The notes beneath the pieces are model-generated. The model did no database searches. It was not told the DNA's origin and saw only the letters and a program-made list of their open reading frames with translations. 64,000 nucleotides of DNA from Njordibacter sp028825405 (GTDB lineage Bacteria; Pseudomonadota; Gammaproteobacteria; Pseudomonadales; Balneatricaceae): positions 2,852,001-2,916,000 of the forward strand of contig NZ_CP159829.1 of assembly GCF_047730065.1 (NCBI RefSeq), written 5' to 3'. Shown here piece by piece: positions 46,808-56,416 of this stretch (its first letter is position 1; each line of letters begins with the position of its first letter). Made by a program: the position numbers and the translations under genes.

Positions 46808-47173
46808 ATGGAAAACCTAGCATTAGATAGAAATACACGTGCAATTTTTGCAGGATCACTTGGTAGAGATTTGGCAGCCACCACTGCTATAGGCCTGATC
46901 TCAAGTTTGGTAACCTTGTACATAATAGCAACGACTGACGCACCACAACTAGCTCTCTCAGCGGTTATTATTAGTACATTTTTATATGTTTTTTTGTCTG
47001 CAATGAATACGATGGATCAGTTCAAAGCGTGGATTGCTGATATGGACGACCAAGATTCGGCAAGTCACTCTGGGCAACATGGGAAAAAAGCACCCTTCGC
47101 GATGTGGAAGACTATTTATAGCCTATGTTTTTTAGCTATGGCGGCAACACAGCTATTAGAAGTATGGATGTAA
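46808..47173 (+). CDS. Small membrane protein, 121 residues
   Basis: A 121-residue protein with three hydrophobic segments (about 22-42, 47-66 and 98-118) and a polar, His/Asp-rich loop (about 75-93). AGGAA lies a few bases before the ATG. It occupies the place where a TPR gene would follow the orphan 5' remnant. Family not recognised; it may be cargo of the island. Confidence 0.55.
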   Translation: MENLALDRNTRAIFAGSLGRDLAATTAIGLISSLVTLYIIATTDAPQLALSAVIISTFLYVFLSAMNTMDQFKAWIADMDDQDSASHSGQHGKKAPFAMWKTIYSLCFLAMAATQLLEVWM

Positions 47174-47536
47174 CTCAATCCCTAATTGGGGCTAGGAAAA
47201 TGACCTTTTAGCCCCTTAGTTGGCAGTATGATTTGAATAATAGGGTAGAGGTTTATCAGATTGTGTTGGACATCTTAGAGCTATAGAGCTCTTGGGTTAT
47301 TAGTCAAATTAGCCAAGGTAACTAATTTGACTAACGCTGCAAATTGTTGTTTTATAACGATAAATTTTGAAGATTGTGTTCAGCTGAAAAGCCTTAAATG
47401 GCCAAGCTTTTTACTGTAGTGGTTTCTGCAGTAGTTTCAAACAAGATTGACAGCTTTGAAAGCTAGCAGTATGGTTAAGAGGCTTCCAGAACAAAGGGTT
47501 TTAGTGCCACTCAAAGGAAAGGAACTGTAAGACTGG

Positions 47537-47681
47537 CTGTCTCCGGGCACCATTAATACCTTACTTTCCCACTTATATATGCACACTCGTTCGGACTTCG
47601 TCCTCACTCAAACATGAGTGCACCCATACTTCTGTAAGCGTTTCACTAGCTTTGTTCCTTGTGGCTGATCATGTCACCCAA
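47537..47681 (+). repeat. Left arm of 145-bp inverted repeat around the FkbM gene
   Basis: Matches the reverse complement of 48994-49138 over 145 bases with one mismatch (47655/49020). The tip is CTGTCTCCGGGC. Within the arm are smaller hairpins (GGAC-TTC-GTCC and CACTCA-AACA-TGAGTG). The remaining noncoding DNA from 47174 to 47783 shows no gene. Confidence 0.88.
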
Positions 47682-47783
47682 GGTTCTACTTGGGAAATGT
47701 TTAATTTAGTATCCGTTCATGGATTCTTCCAACGGCAGCCCAAGCTAAATGTATCAGCCTTTCGATAATTTCAAATTTCGATT

Positions 47784-48749
47784 ATGATAATATGTTGGCC
47801 AAACGTATCAATCTGGATTGATACTTCTACAAACATGGATTATAAAATGCCGTTACCCTTGGATGTTATTATCGAGTTTGAAAGAACATCTGCCAGCCCC
47901 CTTGAGTATGACTGGGAAATGGTTCTTGAAAACGGCTATCGACAGTTTCTAGACAGCGGATCTACTGTTCTTGATGTTGGGGGACATGTGGGGCGCCACG
48001 CGGCTATTTTTATTTACGGAATCCACTGTGACCAAATTAGAATTTTTGAGCCATTACCAGAACAAAATAAGTTTCTATCTAGCCGCTTCTCGGCAAGTGA
48101 AAATGTGAAAGTATTCCCGTTTGCGCTAGCTTCAGTAAATGGTGAGACGGAATTTGTTATTAATCATAAGTCCCCAGAAGAGTCAGGTATAAAAGAACGG
48201 ATTTATAATGATCCTGCATTGAAAGAGTTAGAGAAAACTATTGTGCCTATGCGCCGACTTGATGATTTAAACCTGGACGTGCAGCGCATTGACTATATTA
48301 AGGTTGATGCTGAAGGTGGTGAAATTGATATAATCAAAGGGGCCAAACATATCCTAAAAAAATTCAAACCTATTCTTTCTGTGGAATATGGACTTTCCTC
48401 CTATACTGCCTATGGTTATAGTAGAACAACATTGTTTGAGTTGTTTGAGAGCTTAGATTACACCTTATGTGATTTATTTGGAAATTCCTTTGATGCCGAG
48501 CAATGGGATAACGTTGTAGATAGATTTTATTGGGATTATTATGCTGTAGCGAATGAAAATCTACCTACATTTCAAAGAAAAATGGGTACTAAAGTTTTCG
48601 ATGAACTGGAAAGATGCCGTTTTTTGAATCCTGGAGAATCAGATATTGTAATAGCAAAAGATAAAGCTCAATCATCTAAATTGAGGGAGATATTTATTCG
48701 TTTCTTCCACAGCAGTCTCAAAAAAAGCAAAAGATTTCCCCCTACGTAG
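47784..48749 (+). CDS. FkbM-family methyltransferase
   Basis: A 321-residue SAM-dependent methyltransferase: VLDVGGHVGRHA (motif I, about 63-74), IFEPLPEQ (about 89-96) and YIKVDAEGGEIDIIKGA (about 172-188), the FkbM hallmark. FkbM enzymes O-methylate sugars or small molecules and are common in surface-polysaccharide regions. An internal ATG at 47835 is an alternative start; neither has a clear ribosome site. The gene sits alone between 145-bp inverted repeats, as a cassette inside the island. Confidence 0.82.
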   Translation: MIICWPNVSIWIDTSTNMDYKMPLPLDVIIEFERTSASPLEYDWEMVLENGYRQFLDSGSTVLDVGGHVGRHAAIFIYGIHCDQIRIFEPLPEQNKFLSSRFSASENVKVFPFALASVNGETEFVINHKSPEESGIKERIYNDPALKELEKTIVPMRRLDDLNLDVQRIDYIKVDAEGGEIDIIKGAKHILKKFKPILSVEYGLSSYTAYGYSRTTLFELFESLDYTLCDLFGNSFDAEQWDNVVDRFYWDYYAVANENLPTFQRKMGTKVFDELERCRFLNPGESDIVIAKDKAQSSKLREIFIRFFHSSLKKSKRFPPT

Positions 48750-48993
48750 AAGCTTGTAAAACTAATTAGGATTAGCCGTGCCTCAACGACACGATCGGTG
48801 ATCAGGATGTTGAGTTCAGGGACAATAATCTAGCGCGAAGACTAAATGCAACTTTCTTATTTGGTTAAAGGTGCCTCAGATTCACAGGAACATCCCGTTG
48901 GAAGTAAAAAACGCCATGCCTTTGGTACAAATATCTTGTTGAAAACAACTACAGTTTCGACAACACCATCCTAAACATCTCCCGTGTAGCACT

Positions 48994-49138
48994 TTGGGTG
49001 ACATGATCAGCCACAAGGAGCAAAGCTAGTGAAACGCTTACAGAAGTATGGGTGCACTCATGTTTGAGTGAGGACGAAGTCCGAACGAGTGTGCATATAT
49101 AAGTGGGAAAGTAAGGTATTAATGGTGCCCGGAGACAG
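48994..49138 (-). repeat. Right arm of 145-bp inverted repeat around the FkbM gene
   Basis: Reverse complement of 47537-47681 with one mismatch. With its partner it encloses the FkbM gene in a 1.6-kb segment. Bases 48750-48993 and 49139-49288 around it show no gene. Confidence 0.88.
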
Positions 49139-49288
49139 TGAGATTTCAAAGTCACTTCCTTACACCAGAACCATATCACCTGAATTGTAGGCCACTTAGA
49201 CCATACAATAGGCTTTCCAGCTGGTCAACAAGGCATTAAATGTATGTAAGTCTTGAGTGCACTTTTGGAACTCTCCATTTGAGGCCAA

Positions 49289-49867
49289 ACACCAGCAACT
49301 TCTCACGTAAAAACCTCCACTAAAGCCTCCACTGAACACCTCATATAATGCCTCTAACAGAGCCTGTGGGGACACTTCAAATGACCAATGCTACGATTCA
49401 AAAGGTTAGTCATCTGACGCTGAATAGCACCTCAGGTAGCCACAGGTCTAATTTAGGGGGGGTGCAGGGGCATAGGGGTGGCGTACGTTATTATTCATGT
49501 AAAGTGCGACAGATTAGGCACTCCAACTGTAAACCACTTTCGGTAAATGTATGTGCCTTGGTTTCGTATATGGCTGCATTTGAGGTGTTGGTTATGGTTG
49601 GAGTACGAGCTGCATTGGAGGTAAACACGTTAGTTAATAGAAGGTTGCTAAGTGTTACAAGTACCCTATTACCTATGTGATATCTGAAGTGGGTGTATGG
49701 TAAGTAAGGAGTATTTAAGTGTTATCAACTATCTATAAAGATATCTAAGTAATTAGTTAACTGCTTTGTTTAAGTGCGGTGCTGAAGGTGCTTGCACTTA
49801 AACAAAGTGTTCACATAAATGGACCCTAATGATATTCTTATACCTAGAATACATCACGGAATGATTC
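49289..49867 (+). repeat. Shared 5' region of TPR unit 3
   Basis: Homologous to the 5' regions of units 1 and 4 from the AAACACCAGCAACTT point to the start codon, but more diverged and lacking the outer GGCGCGCC part, which is replaced by the FkbM cassette arm and unrelated sequence. Confidence 0.7.
49764..49807 (+). promoter_or_regulatory. Conserved 5' hairpin of TPR gene 3
   Basis: A perfect 14-bp stem CTTTGTTTAAGTGC / GCACTTAAACAAAG with a 16-base loop. Compared with genes 1 and 2, two extra positions that are G-T wobbles there are G-C and C-G pairs here, a compensatory change that supports a real structure. Confidence 0.68.
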
Positions 49868-52723
49868 ATGGAACTGACATTAGACGAAGCTCTTCAGAAA
49901 GCTATAGAAGCCCATAAAGCTGGACAAGTTCAAGAAGCAGACCGCCTCTATACAGCCATACTTAAGGCACAGCCTAAACACCCTGATTCTAATCACAACA
50001 TGGGTGTGTTGGCCGCTGGTGTTGGTAAGGCCCAAGAGGCATTACCATTCTTTAAAACAGCCCTAGAAGCTAATCCCAGCATAGGTCAATACTGGCTAAG
50101 CTACATTGATGCTTTAATAAAACTAGATCGAATAACTGATGCGAAAACTGTATTTGATCAAGCTAAGAAGAAAGGAGCTAGCGGCGAAGCATTTAATCAG
50201 CGAGGAGCGAAACTGAACTTCAATAAAGGGACTAGTACATCTCTAGAAGCAGCTCAACTCATAAAAAAAGCCATCATTTATAGGGAAAATGGTGAGTTCG
50301 CAACTGCGATTAAACTCTTAACTAACTGTCTTTCTGAGTTTTCGGGTAGTGCTGAACTGTTATCGTTATTGGCACATTGTTATTTGTTGAACGATGATCT
50401 AGAAAACGTATCTTTTTATCTGGGTAAGGCTAAAGAAATTGATCCTCATGCTGTTTCAGTAGGATTAAATGATGTCAGGTTGCTTATGCAAAATAACAAG
50501 ATGTCTGATGCCCTGGTTGTTGCAAGAAAAACAATGGAAATATTTCCAGAAAATGTTGAGGGTATGGGAGTAATTGGAGCTTGCTTAAGGGTCAATAAGG
50601 AGATTGATCAGAGCCTCTTATATTTAGATAAAGCGATCTCACTCAACCCAGATTACGCTGAAGCATTAATAAATAGGGGCCTTATTAAGCTAACCCAAAA
50701 AGATAAATTAGGGGCTCTCTCTGATTTGGAAACGGCACATAGACTTAAGCCACATATGAAACAGATTTGGGATCTAGTGATTTCTTTAAATGCAGAGCTC
50801 AACAATTTTGAACAGGCAATATCACTTCTATCTAATATGGCTAAATCTGATCCTAGCAACGAAAAGCACTTTGAAAATTTGGGGCGATATCATCAATATT
50901 TAGGTAATTTAGAAGCAGCCTTAAAAAACTACACACACGCCGTCAAGATTAAGCCTGACTTTGCTGAGGCCTATAGCAATATGGGGGTTACCCTGCAGGA
51001 TAAGGGTGATCTAGAGGCTGCCATAGACAGCTACAAAAAGGCTTTAAAGATCAAGCCTGACTATGCTGATGCCTATAATAATTTGGGTGCTGCTCTGAGG
51101 ACTAAAGGTGATCTAAAGGCTGCTATAGACTGCTATATAAAGGCTTTAAAGATCAGGCCTGACTATGCTCAGGCTTATAGCAATATGGGTGTTGCTCTGA
51201 AGGGGATTGCATTTACTAAACCAATCTCTGGTTTGATGGAAATAATAATCTCGTTACTTGATCAAAGAACACCCTGCATGCCTTATACCATTGCACCAGC
51301 AGCAATTAGTCTTTTAAAATTAGAGCCTACTTTAAAAGAGCTTTTAGAAAAGCATTCTATAGGCACACTAAGGCAGTCGCTTCAGGAAATGACATCAACT
51401 TTTGCTGAATTGCCACTCCTGTCGAAATTAATGAGTGTTTGTCCTATTGCTGATCTTGAGTTAGAAGCCATTCTAGTGGACATAAGATTGGCTTTATTGT
51501 CTTCTGTAGATGAAATTTCCATCTCTCCAGGAATATTGCGTTTCCAATCAGCATTAGCCCTCCAATGTTTTACCAATGAGTATATCTACAATCAGACCGA
51601 TAAAGAGTCTGAATTACTTAAAGCGCTGGAAGTTGTGATAGAGAAAAAGCTTTCAAATGATCAACAGCCAAGTCCACATTCCATTTTATGTTTAGCTAGT
51701 TACAAAGCTCTGCATGAATATGAATGGTGTGATGCGCTCACTATAAACACTGACATTGAAGAAGTTTTTGTAAGGCAAGTTCAAGAACCTAAAGAAGAAA
51801 GTCGCCTGAAAGCTAATATCCCAATATTGCAAGAAATCACTGATAAGGTATCGTCAAAAGTAAGGGAGCAATATGAAGCAAACCCATATCCTAGATGGGT
51901 TAATTTAGGATTATCTTTACGTCCTAAAACCACAACTCAACTAGTTAAAGAATTGAATCTGAGGATCTTTGATAATGCAGCAAATGATAGACCAGCTCCA
52001 AATATTTTAATAGCTGGCTGCGGCACTGGCCGGCATTCAATTGTTGTGGCATCAAGGTTTAAGGACTGCAACGTGCTTGCCATTGACCTAAGTCTATCCA
52101 GCTTAGCCTATGCTAAACGAAAGACAGAAGAACTGGGCTTGCAAAACATTGATTACATGCAAGCTGATATTTTAAGTCTTAACAAGCTTGATAAGAAATT
52201 TGACATTATTGAAAGTGTTGGTGTGTTGCACCACATGGATGATCCTATGGCTGGGTGGCGAGTTTTGACCGATTGCATAGAACCAGGCGGTCTTATGAAT
52301 ATAGGACTGTATAGCGAATTAGCTAGGCAGCACATTGTAAAGATACGAGAAGAAATCAGCCAATCAGGCATCGGATCAAGTGATAATGCCATGAAGTTAT
52401 TCAGAACCGAAGCGATCAACTCAGATAAAGCGCATTATGAGCGAATACTAACTTCTGGAGACCTTTATAGTTTGAGTACATTTCGAGACCTTCTTTTCCA
52501 CGTTCAAGAACATCGGTTTACGATATGTCAAATAAAAGACTGCCTGTCTGAACTAGGCTTGAAGTTCTGTGGTTTTGAATCAGATAAAATCGTTGGGGAT
52601 TTCAAGCTAACTAATACTGGACCAGATGATCCTTATGATCTCGATAAATGGGACTTATATGAAAAGGACAATCCACATTCCTTTGTTGGAATGTATCAAT
52701 TTTGGTGTCAGAAGGTTACTTAG
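49868..52723 (+). CDS. TPR-methyltransferase paralog 3 (mosaic)
   Basis: A 951-residue protein. The first 115 residues match the other paralogs, but about 116-345 is a different, degenerate TPR-like helical module (for example SAELLSLLAHCYLLNDDLENV). Near-consensus TPRs resume at about 345 for about three and a half repeats. The helical middle domain, EANPYPRWVNLGL and the SAM methyltransferase domain (IAGCGTGRHS, about 716) again match the family. The module exchange shows recombination inside genes. It is convergent with gene 4. Confidence 0.82.
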   Translation: MELTLDEALQKAIEAHKAGQVQEADRLYTAILKAQPKHPDSNHNMGVLAAGVGKAQEALPFFKTALEANPSIGQYWLSYIDALIKLDRITDAKTVFDQAKKKGASGEAFNQRGAKLNFNKGTSTSLEAAQLIKKAIIYRENGEFATAIKLLTNCLSEFSGSAELLSLLAHCYLLNDDLENVSFYLGKAKEIDPHAVSVGLNDVRLLMQNNKMSDALVVARKTMEIFPENVEGMGVIGACLRVNKEIDQSLLYLDKAISLNPDYAEALINRGLIKLTQKDKLGALSDLETAHRLKPHMKQIWDLVISLNAELNNFEQAISLLSNMAKSDPSNEKHFENLGRYHQYLGNLEAALKNYTHAVKIKPDFAEAYSNMGVTLQDKGDLEAAIDSYKKALKIKPDYADAYNNLGAALRTKGDLKAAIDCYIKALKIRPDYAQAYSNMGVALKGIAFTKPISGLMEIIISLLDQRTPCMPYTIAPAAISLLKLEPTLKELLEKHSIGTLRQSLQEMTSTFAELPLLSKLMSVCPIADLELEAILVDIRLALLSSVDEISISPGILRFQSALALQCFTNEYIYNQTDKESELLKALEVVIEKKLSNDQQPSPHSILCLASYKALHEYEWCDALTINTDIEEVFVRQVQEPKEESRLKANIPILQEITDKVSSKVREQYEANPYPRWVNLGLSLRPKTTTQLVKELNLRIFDNAANDRPAPNILIAGCGTGRHSIVVASRFKDCNVLAIDLSLSSLAYAKRKTEELGLQNIDYMQADILSLNKLDKKFDIIESVGVLHHMDDPMAGWRVLTDCIEPGGLMNIGLYSELARQHIVKIREEISQSGIGSSDNAMKLFRTEAINSDKAHYERILTSGDLYSLSTFRDLLFHVQEHRFTICQIKDCLSELGLKFCGFESDKIVGDFKLTNTGPDDPYDLDKWDLYEKDNPHSFVGMYQFWCQKVT

Positions 52724-52774
52724 TTGCATTTAAGGAGCCAACAGAATAGCTGGTTTACACCTTCAAAAATCTAA
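52697..52774 (+). repeat. Convergent 78-bp perfect inverted repeat, left arm
   Basis: Reverse complement of 52931-53008 with no mismatch. It covers the last eight or nine codons of gene 3 and 51 bases beyond. With a 156-base spacer this could fold as a large stem or act as a recombination site between the two convergent genes. Confidence 0.88.
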
Positions 52775-52930
52775 TCTGTCGCACTGCACATTTATAATAA
52801 CGCCTCGATGGGAGGTGGCCCACGCCTACCCCTTAAAGTAAGCCTATGAATGCCTGTTGATTACATTACTGCAGCAGTCTATATAACCCCAGTTTATAGG
52901 GGTGCTATTAGTAATGGCCAGTGTGGCAGT

Positions 52931-53008
52931 TTAGATTTTTGAAGGTGTAAACCAGCTATTCTGTTGGCTCCTTAAATGCAACTAAGTAACCTTCTGACAC
53001 CAAAATTG
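52931..53008 (-). repeat. Convergent 78-bp perfect inverted repeat, right arm
   Basis: Partner of 52697-52774; covers the end of gene 4 and its 3' flank. The spacer (52775-52930) holds an inverted scrap of the unit 5' region joined to the usual 3' region. Confidence 0.88.
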
Positions 53009-55528
53009 GTACATTCCAGCAAAGGAACGTGGATTGTCCTTTTCATATAAGTCCCATTTATCTAAATCGTAAGGATCATCTTTACCAGTATTCGTTAGCT
53101 TGAAATTCTTAACTATTTTACCTGATTCAAAACCACAGAACTTCAAGCCTAGTTCAGACAGACAGTGTTTTATCTGAGGCATGGTAAACCGATGTTCTTG
53201 TGCATGAAAAAGAAGGTCTCGTAATGGACTCAAACTATAAAAGTCACCAGACGTTAGTATTTGCTCATGATGCACTTTATCTGAGTTAATCACGTCACTT
53301 CTAAATAACTTCATGGCATTATCACTTGATCCTATCCTTGATTGGCTGATTTCTTCTCGCATCTTTACGATGTGCTGCCTAGCTAATTCGCTATACAGTC
53401 CTATTTTCATAAGACCGCCTGATTCTAGACAATCAGTCAAAACTCTCCACCCAGCCATAGGGTCACCCATATGATGTAACACACCAGCACTTTCGATAAT
53501 GTCAAATTTCTTATCAAGCTTGTTAAGACTTAAAATATCAGCTTGCATGTAATCAATGTTTTGCAAGCCCAGTTCTTCTGTCTTTCGCTTGGCATAGGCT
53601 AAGCTGGATAAACTTAGGTCAATGGCAAGCACGTTGCAGTCTTTAAATCTTGATGCTGTAACTATTGAATGCTGACCAGTGCCACAGCCAGCTATTAAAA
53701 TATTTGGAGCTGGCCTATTATTTGCTGCATTATCAAAGATCCTCAGATTCAATTCTTTAATTAGTTCAGCTGTGGTTTTAGGACGTAAAGATAGTCCTAA
53801 ATTAACCCATCTAGGGTAAGGATTTTCTTCGTATTGCTCCCTTACTTTTGACGATACCTTATCAGTAATTTCTTGCAAAATTGGGATATTAGCTTTTAGG
53901 CGACTTTCTTCTTTAAGTTCTAGAATTTGTCGTGCAAAAACTTCTTCAATGTCAGTGTTTGCAGTTAGCGCATCACACCATTCATAATTATTTAGAGCTT
54001 TGTAGCTGGCTAAACATAAAATGGACTGTGGACTTGGCTGCTGCCCAGTTGAAAGTGTCTTCTCAATCACACATTCTAGCTCTTCAAGTAATTCGGTCTC
54101 TTTATCGGTCTGATTGTAGATATATTCATTAGTAAAACATTGAAGAGCTAATGCTGCTTGGAAGCCCAATATTCTTGGAGAGATGGAAATTTCATCTACG
54201 GAAGACAATAAAGCCAATCTAATGTCGACTAAAACCCTTTCTAACTCAAGATCAGCAATAGGACAAACACTCATTAATTTCAACAGAAGTGGCAATTCAG
54301 TAAGAGTTGAAATAGTTTCTTGAAGCGACTGCCTTAGAGTGCCTAAACAATGCTTTTCTAAATGTTCTTTCCATGTAGGCTCTAATTTCAACAGACTAAT
54401 TGCTGCCAGTGCAATGTCCTTAGGCCTGCAGGAAGTGTTTTGATCAAGCAGCGAGACTATTATTTTCATCAAACCAAAGTTTGGTCTAGAAAATGCCACT
54501 CCATTCAGAGCAACTCCCATATTATAATAGGCCTCAGCATAGTCAGGCTTGATCTTTAGAGCCTGTTGATAGCTATCTATGGCGGCCGCTAGGTCACCCT
54601 TCTCAAACAGGACAGTACCCATATTGTGATAAGCCTCAGCATAGTCAGGCTTAATCTTTAGAGCCTGTTTGTAGCTGTCTGTGGCGGCCTCTAGGTCATC
54701 CTTCTCAAACAGAGCAACACCCATATTATAATAAGCATCAGCATAATCAGGCTTAATTTTCAGAGCCTGTTGGTAGCTGTCTATGGCGGCCACTAGATCA
54801 CCCTTATCTTTCAGGGCATTGCCCATATTATTAAAAGCCTCAGCATAGTCAGGCCTGACCTTTATGGCCCGTTTGTAACTTTTTATTGCAGCTTTTAAGT
54901 CACCCTTATCCTGCAGGGCAATACCCATGTTGTAATAGGCCTTAGCATAGTCAGGATTGATCTTTAGAGCCTGTTTGTAGCTGTATATGGCAGCATCAAA
55001 TTGACTCAACCCTGCATAAGCAACGCCTTGAATATTATACAGAGTCAATGAGTTAGGAAATTGCGACAGCAATTGCTTGGCACTATCTAAAGCCTGTTGG
55101 AGTTGTCCTTGTTGATAGAGGTTAATCAATGTCTGTAACTGGGCTTGCGGTGGGTCTATAGAGCCTTCATTTGGCGTATTAAGTCTTTGCTCCAACACAT
55201 TAAAAGCCTCACCTTTGGCTCCTTTGCCTTTAGCTTCCGCAAGCACAGTTTTCGCATCAGTTATTCGATCTAGCTTAATCAAAGCTTCAATGTAGCTTAA
55301 CCAGTATTGACCTATGCTGGGATTAGCTTCTAAGGCTGTTTTAAAGAACGGCAGTGCCTCTTGGACCTTACCAACACCAACAGCTAGCACTCCCATGTTG
55401 TGATTAGCATCAGGGTGTTTAGGTTGCGCCTGACGTATGGCTGTATAGAGGCGGTCTGCTTCTTGAATCTGCCCACTTTTATGGGCATCAACCGCTTTCT
55501 GAAGGGCTTCGTCTAATGTCAATTCCAT
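52982..55528 (-). CDS. TPR-methyltransferase paralog 4
   Basis: An 848-residue protein, the shortest of the four because it has only five full TPRs plus a partial one (about 158-340). The N-terminal domain (1-115), helical middle domain, EENPYPRWVNLGL and the SAM methyltransferase domain (IAGCGTGQHS, about 613) match the others, though the N-terminus carries several substitutions. It is inverted relative to genes 1-3 and faces gene 3. The TPR number difference points to unequal recombination. Confidence 0.82.
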   Translation of the reverse strand: MELTLDEALQKAVDAHKSGQIQEADRLYTAIRQAQPKHPDANHNMGVLAVGVGKVQEALPFFKTALEANPSIGQYWLSYIEALIKLDRITDAKTVLAEAKGKGAKGEAFNVLEQRLNTPNEGSIDPPQAQLQTLINLYQQGQLQQALDSAKQLLSQFPNSLTLYNIQGVAYAGLSQFDAAIYSYKQALKINPDYAKAYYNMGIALQDKGDLKAAIKSYKRAIKVRPDYAEAFNNMGNALKDKGDLVAAIDSYQQALKIKPDYADAYYNMGVALFEKDDLEAATDSYKQALKIKPDYAEAYHNMGTVLFEKGDLAAAIDSYQQALKIKPDYAEAYYNMGVALNGVAFSRPNFGLMKIIVSLLDQNTSCRPKDIALAAISLLKLEPTWKEHLEKHCLGTLRQSLQETISTLTELPLLLKLMSVCPIADLELERVLVDIRLALLSSVDEISISPRILGFQAALALQCFTNEYIYNQTDKETELLEELECVIEKTLSTGQQPSPQSILCLASYKALNNYEWCDALTANTDIEEVFARQILELKEESRLKANIPILQEITDKVSSKVREQYEENPYPRWVNLGLSLRPKTTAELIKELNLRIFDNAANNRPAPNILIAGCGTGQHSIVTASRFKDCNVLAIDLSLSSLAYAKRKTEELGLQNIDYMQADILSLNKLDKKFDIIESAGVLHHMGDPMAGWRVLTDCLESGGLMKIGLYSELARQHIVKMREEISQSRIGSSDNAMKLFRSDVINSDKVHHEQILTSGDFYSLSPLRDLLFHAQEHRFTMPQIKHCLSELGLKFCGFESGKIVKNFKLTNTGKDDPYDLDKWDLYEKDNPRSFAGMYQFWCQKVT

Positions 55529-56272
55529 AAATCAATCCGTGATGTATTTGTTAGTACAAGAATACCATTAGAGTGCAGCTAGTTTGAATACATTATTTAA
55601 GTGTTAGCACCTTCAGTGCCACACTTAAATAAAGCAGTTGACTAATTACTTAGATACCTGAATAGCATTAAAATACTCCTTAATTACCATACATCCACTT
55701 CAAATATTCCACAGGAAATAGTGTACTTGTAACACTTTGAAATCTTCTAATATACCTTACCTATCCCCCCCAACAACTTCTGTATTCCAACACAACGTAT
55801 ACACCATATCGGTGAATACTTAACTCCATCTTAGGTGAACATGGAATTTGGTTTACAGCTGACGCACCTAATCTGTCGCACTGCACATAATAATAACGCC
55901 TCTATGGGTGGTGGCCCATGCACCCCCTCTGAAGTATGCCTGTGAATGCCTGAGGTGCTATTCAGCGTGAGATTACAAACCTTTTAAGGCGTAGCATTAG
56001 TCATTTGAAGTGTCCTCACAGGCTCTGTTAGAGGCCTTAAATGGGATCCTTCAGTGGTAGTTTAGGTGGTTGTTTTGAGTGAGAAGTTGCTGGTGTTTGC
56101 CTTAAGTGAAGGGTGCCCGTGATGGTTTAAATGACTGTGAGCCAAACTGATGTACATTCAGAACGTATTGACGAACCTACACTGCCCGAAGTATGGTTGA
56201 GAGACGTTGAAATAGCGTGTTATAGCTCAGTGCTAAGAAGATGAACCGCTTCAGATACACTCCTGGCGCGCC
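55529..56272 (-). repeat. Shared 5' region of TPR unit 4 (inverted)
   Basis: The 744 bases before gene 4, ending at GGCGCGCC, are the inverted counterpart of 39123-39872. They give the island a terminal inverted pair of complete units. No ORF is seen. Confidence 0.75.
55593..55632 (-). promoter_or_regulatory. Conserved 5' hairpin of TPR gene 4
   Basis: A perfect 12-bp stem TTATTTAAGTGT / ACACTTAAATAA with a 16-base loop. Relative to genes 1-3 the G-C pair within TTTGTTT/AAACAAA has become A-T on both strands, another compensatory change. Confidence 0.65.
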
Positions 56273-56407
56273 CCGAATTCTATGCTTACTCCACTTTCCG
56301 TGGGGCACATACACATATAACACGTTGTTTCTTAAGCAATAACCACCTGCGGTGTTCCACTTTACGTGATCCAGAATGCCGCTGTTTAAGATAGGTGTAA
56401 GCCAAAA
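56260..56407 (+). repeat. Left arm of perfect 148-bp inverted repeat around the integrase gene
   Basis: Base-for-base reverse complement of 57562-57709. Its outer tip is CTCCTGGCGCGCC, so the GGCGCGCC core at 56265 is shared with the tip of TPR unit 4. The arm ends ten bases before the integrase stop codon. Confidence 0.95.
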
Positions 56408-56416
56408 CTGTTGTGC

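Noticed and set aside
47537..49138. Insertion sequence with terminal inverted repeats
   Set aside because: The enclosed gene is an FkbM methyltransferase, not a transposase, the arms are far longer than usual IS ends, and no target-site duplication is evident.
49348..49680. 110-residue ORF in the leader of TPR gene 3
   Set aside because: The homologous leaders of genes 1 and 4 are interrupted by stops in this frame, so it is not a conserved coding sequence.
46334..49867. Integron-type attC sites around single-gene cassettes
   Set aside because: The bracketing repeats are 145 bases and inverted, lack the GTTRRRY/RYYYAAC core pair, and no IntI-type extra domain is visible in the integrases.
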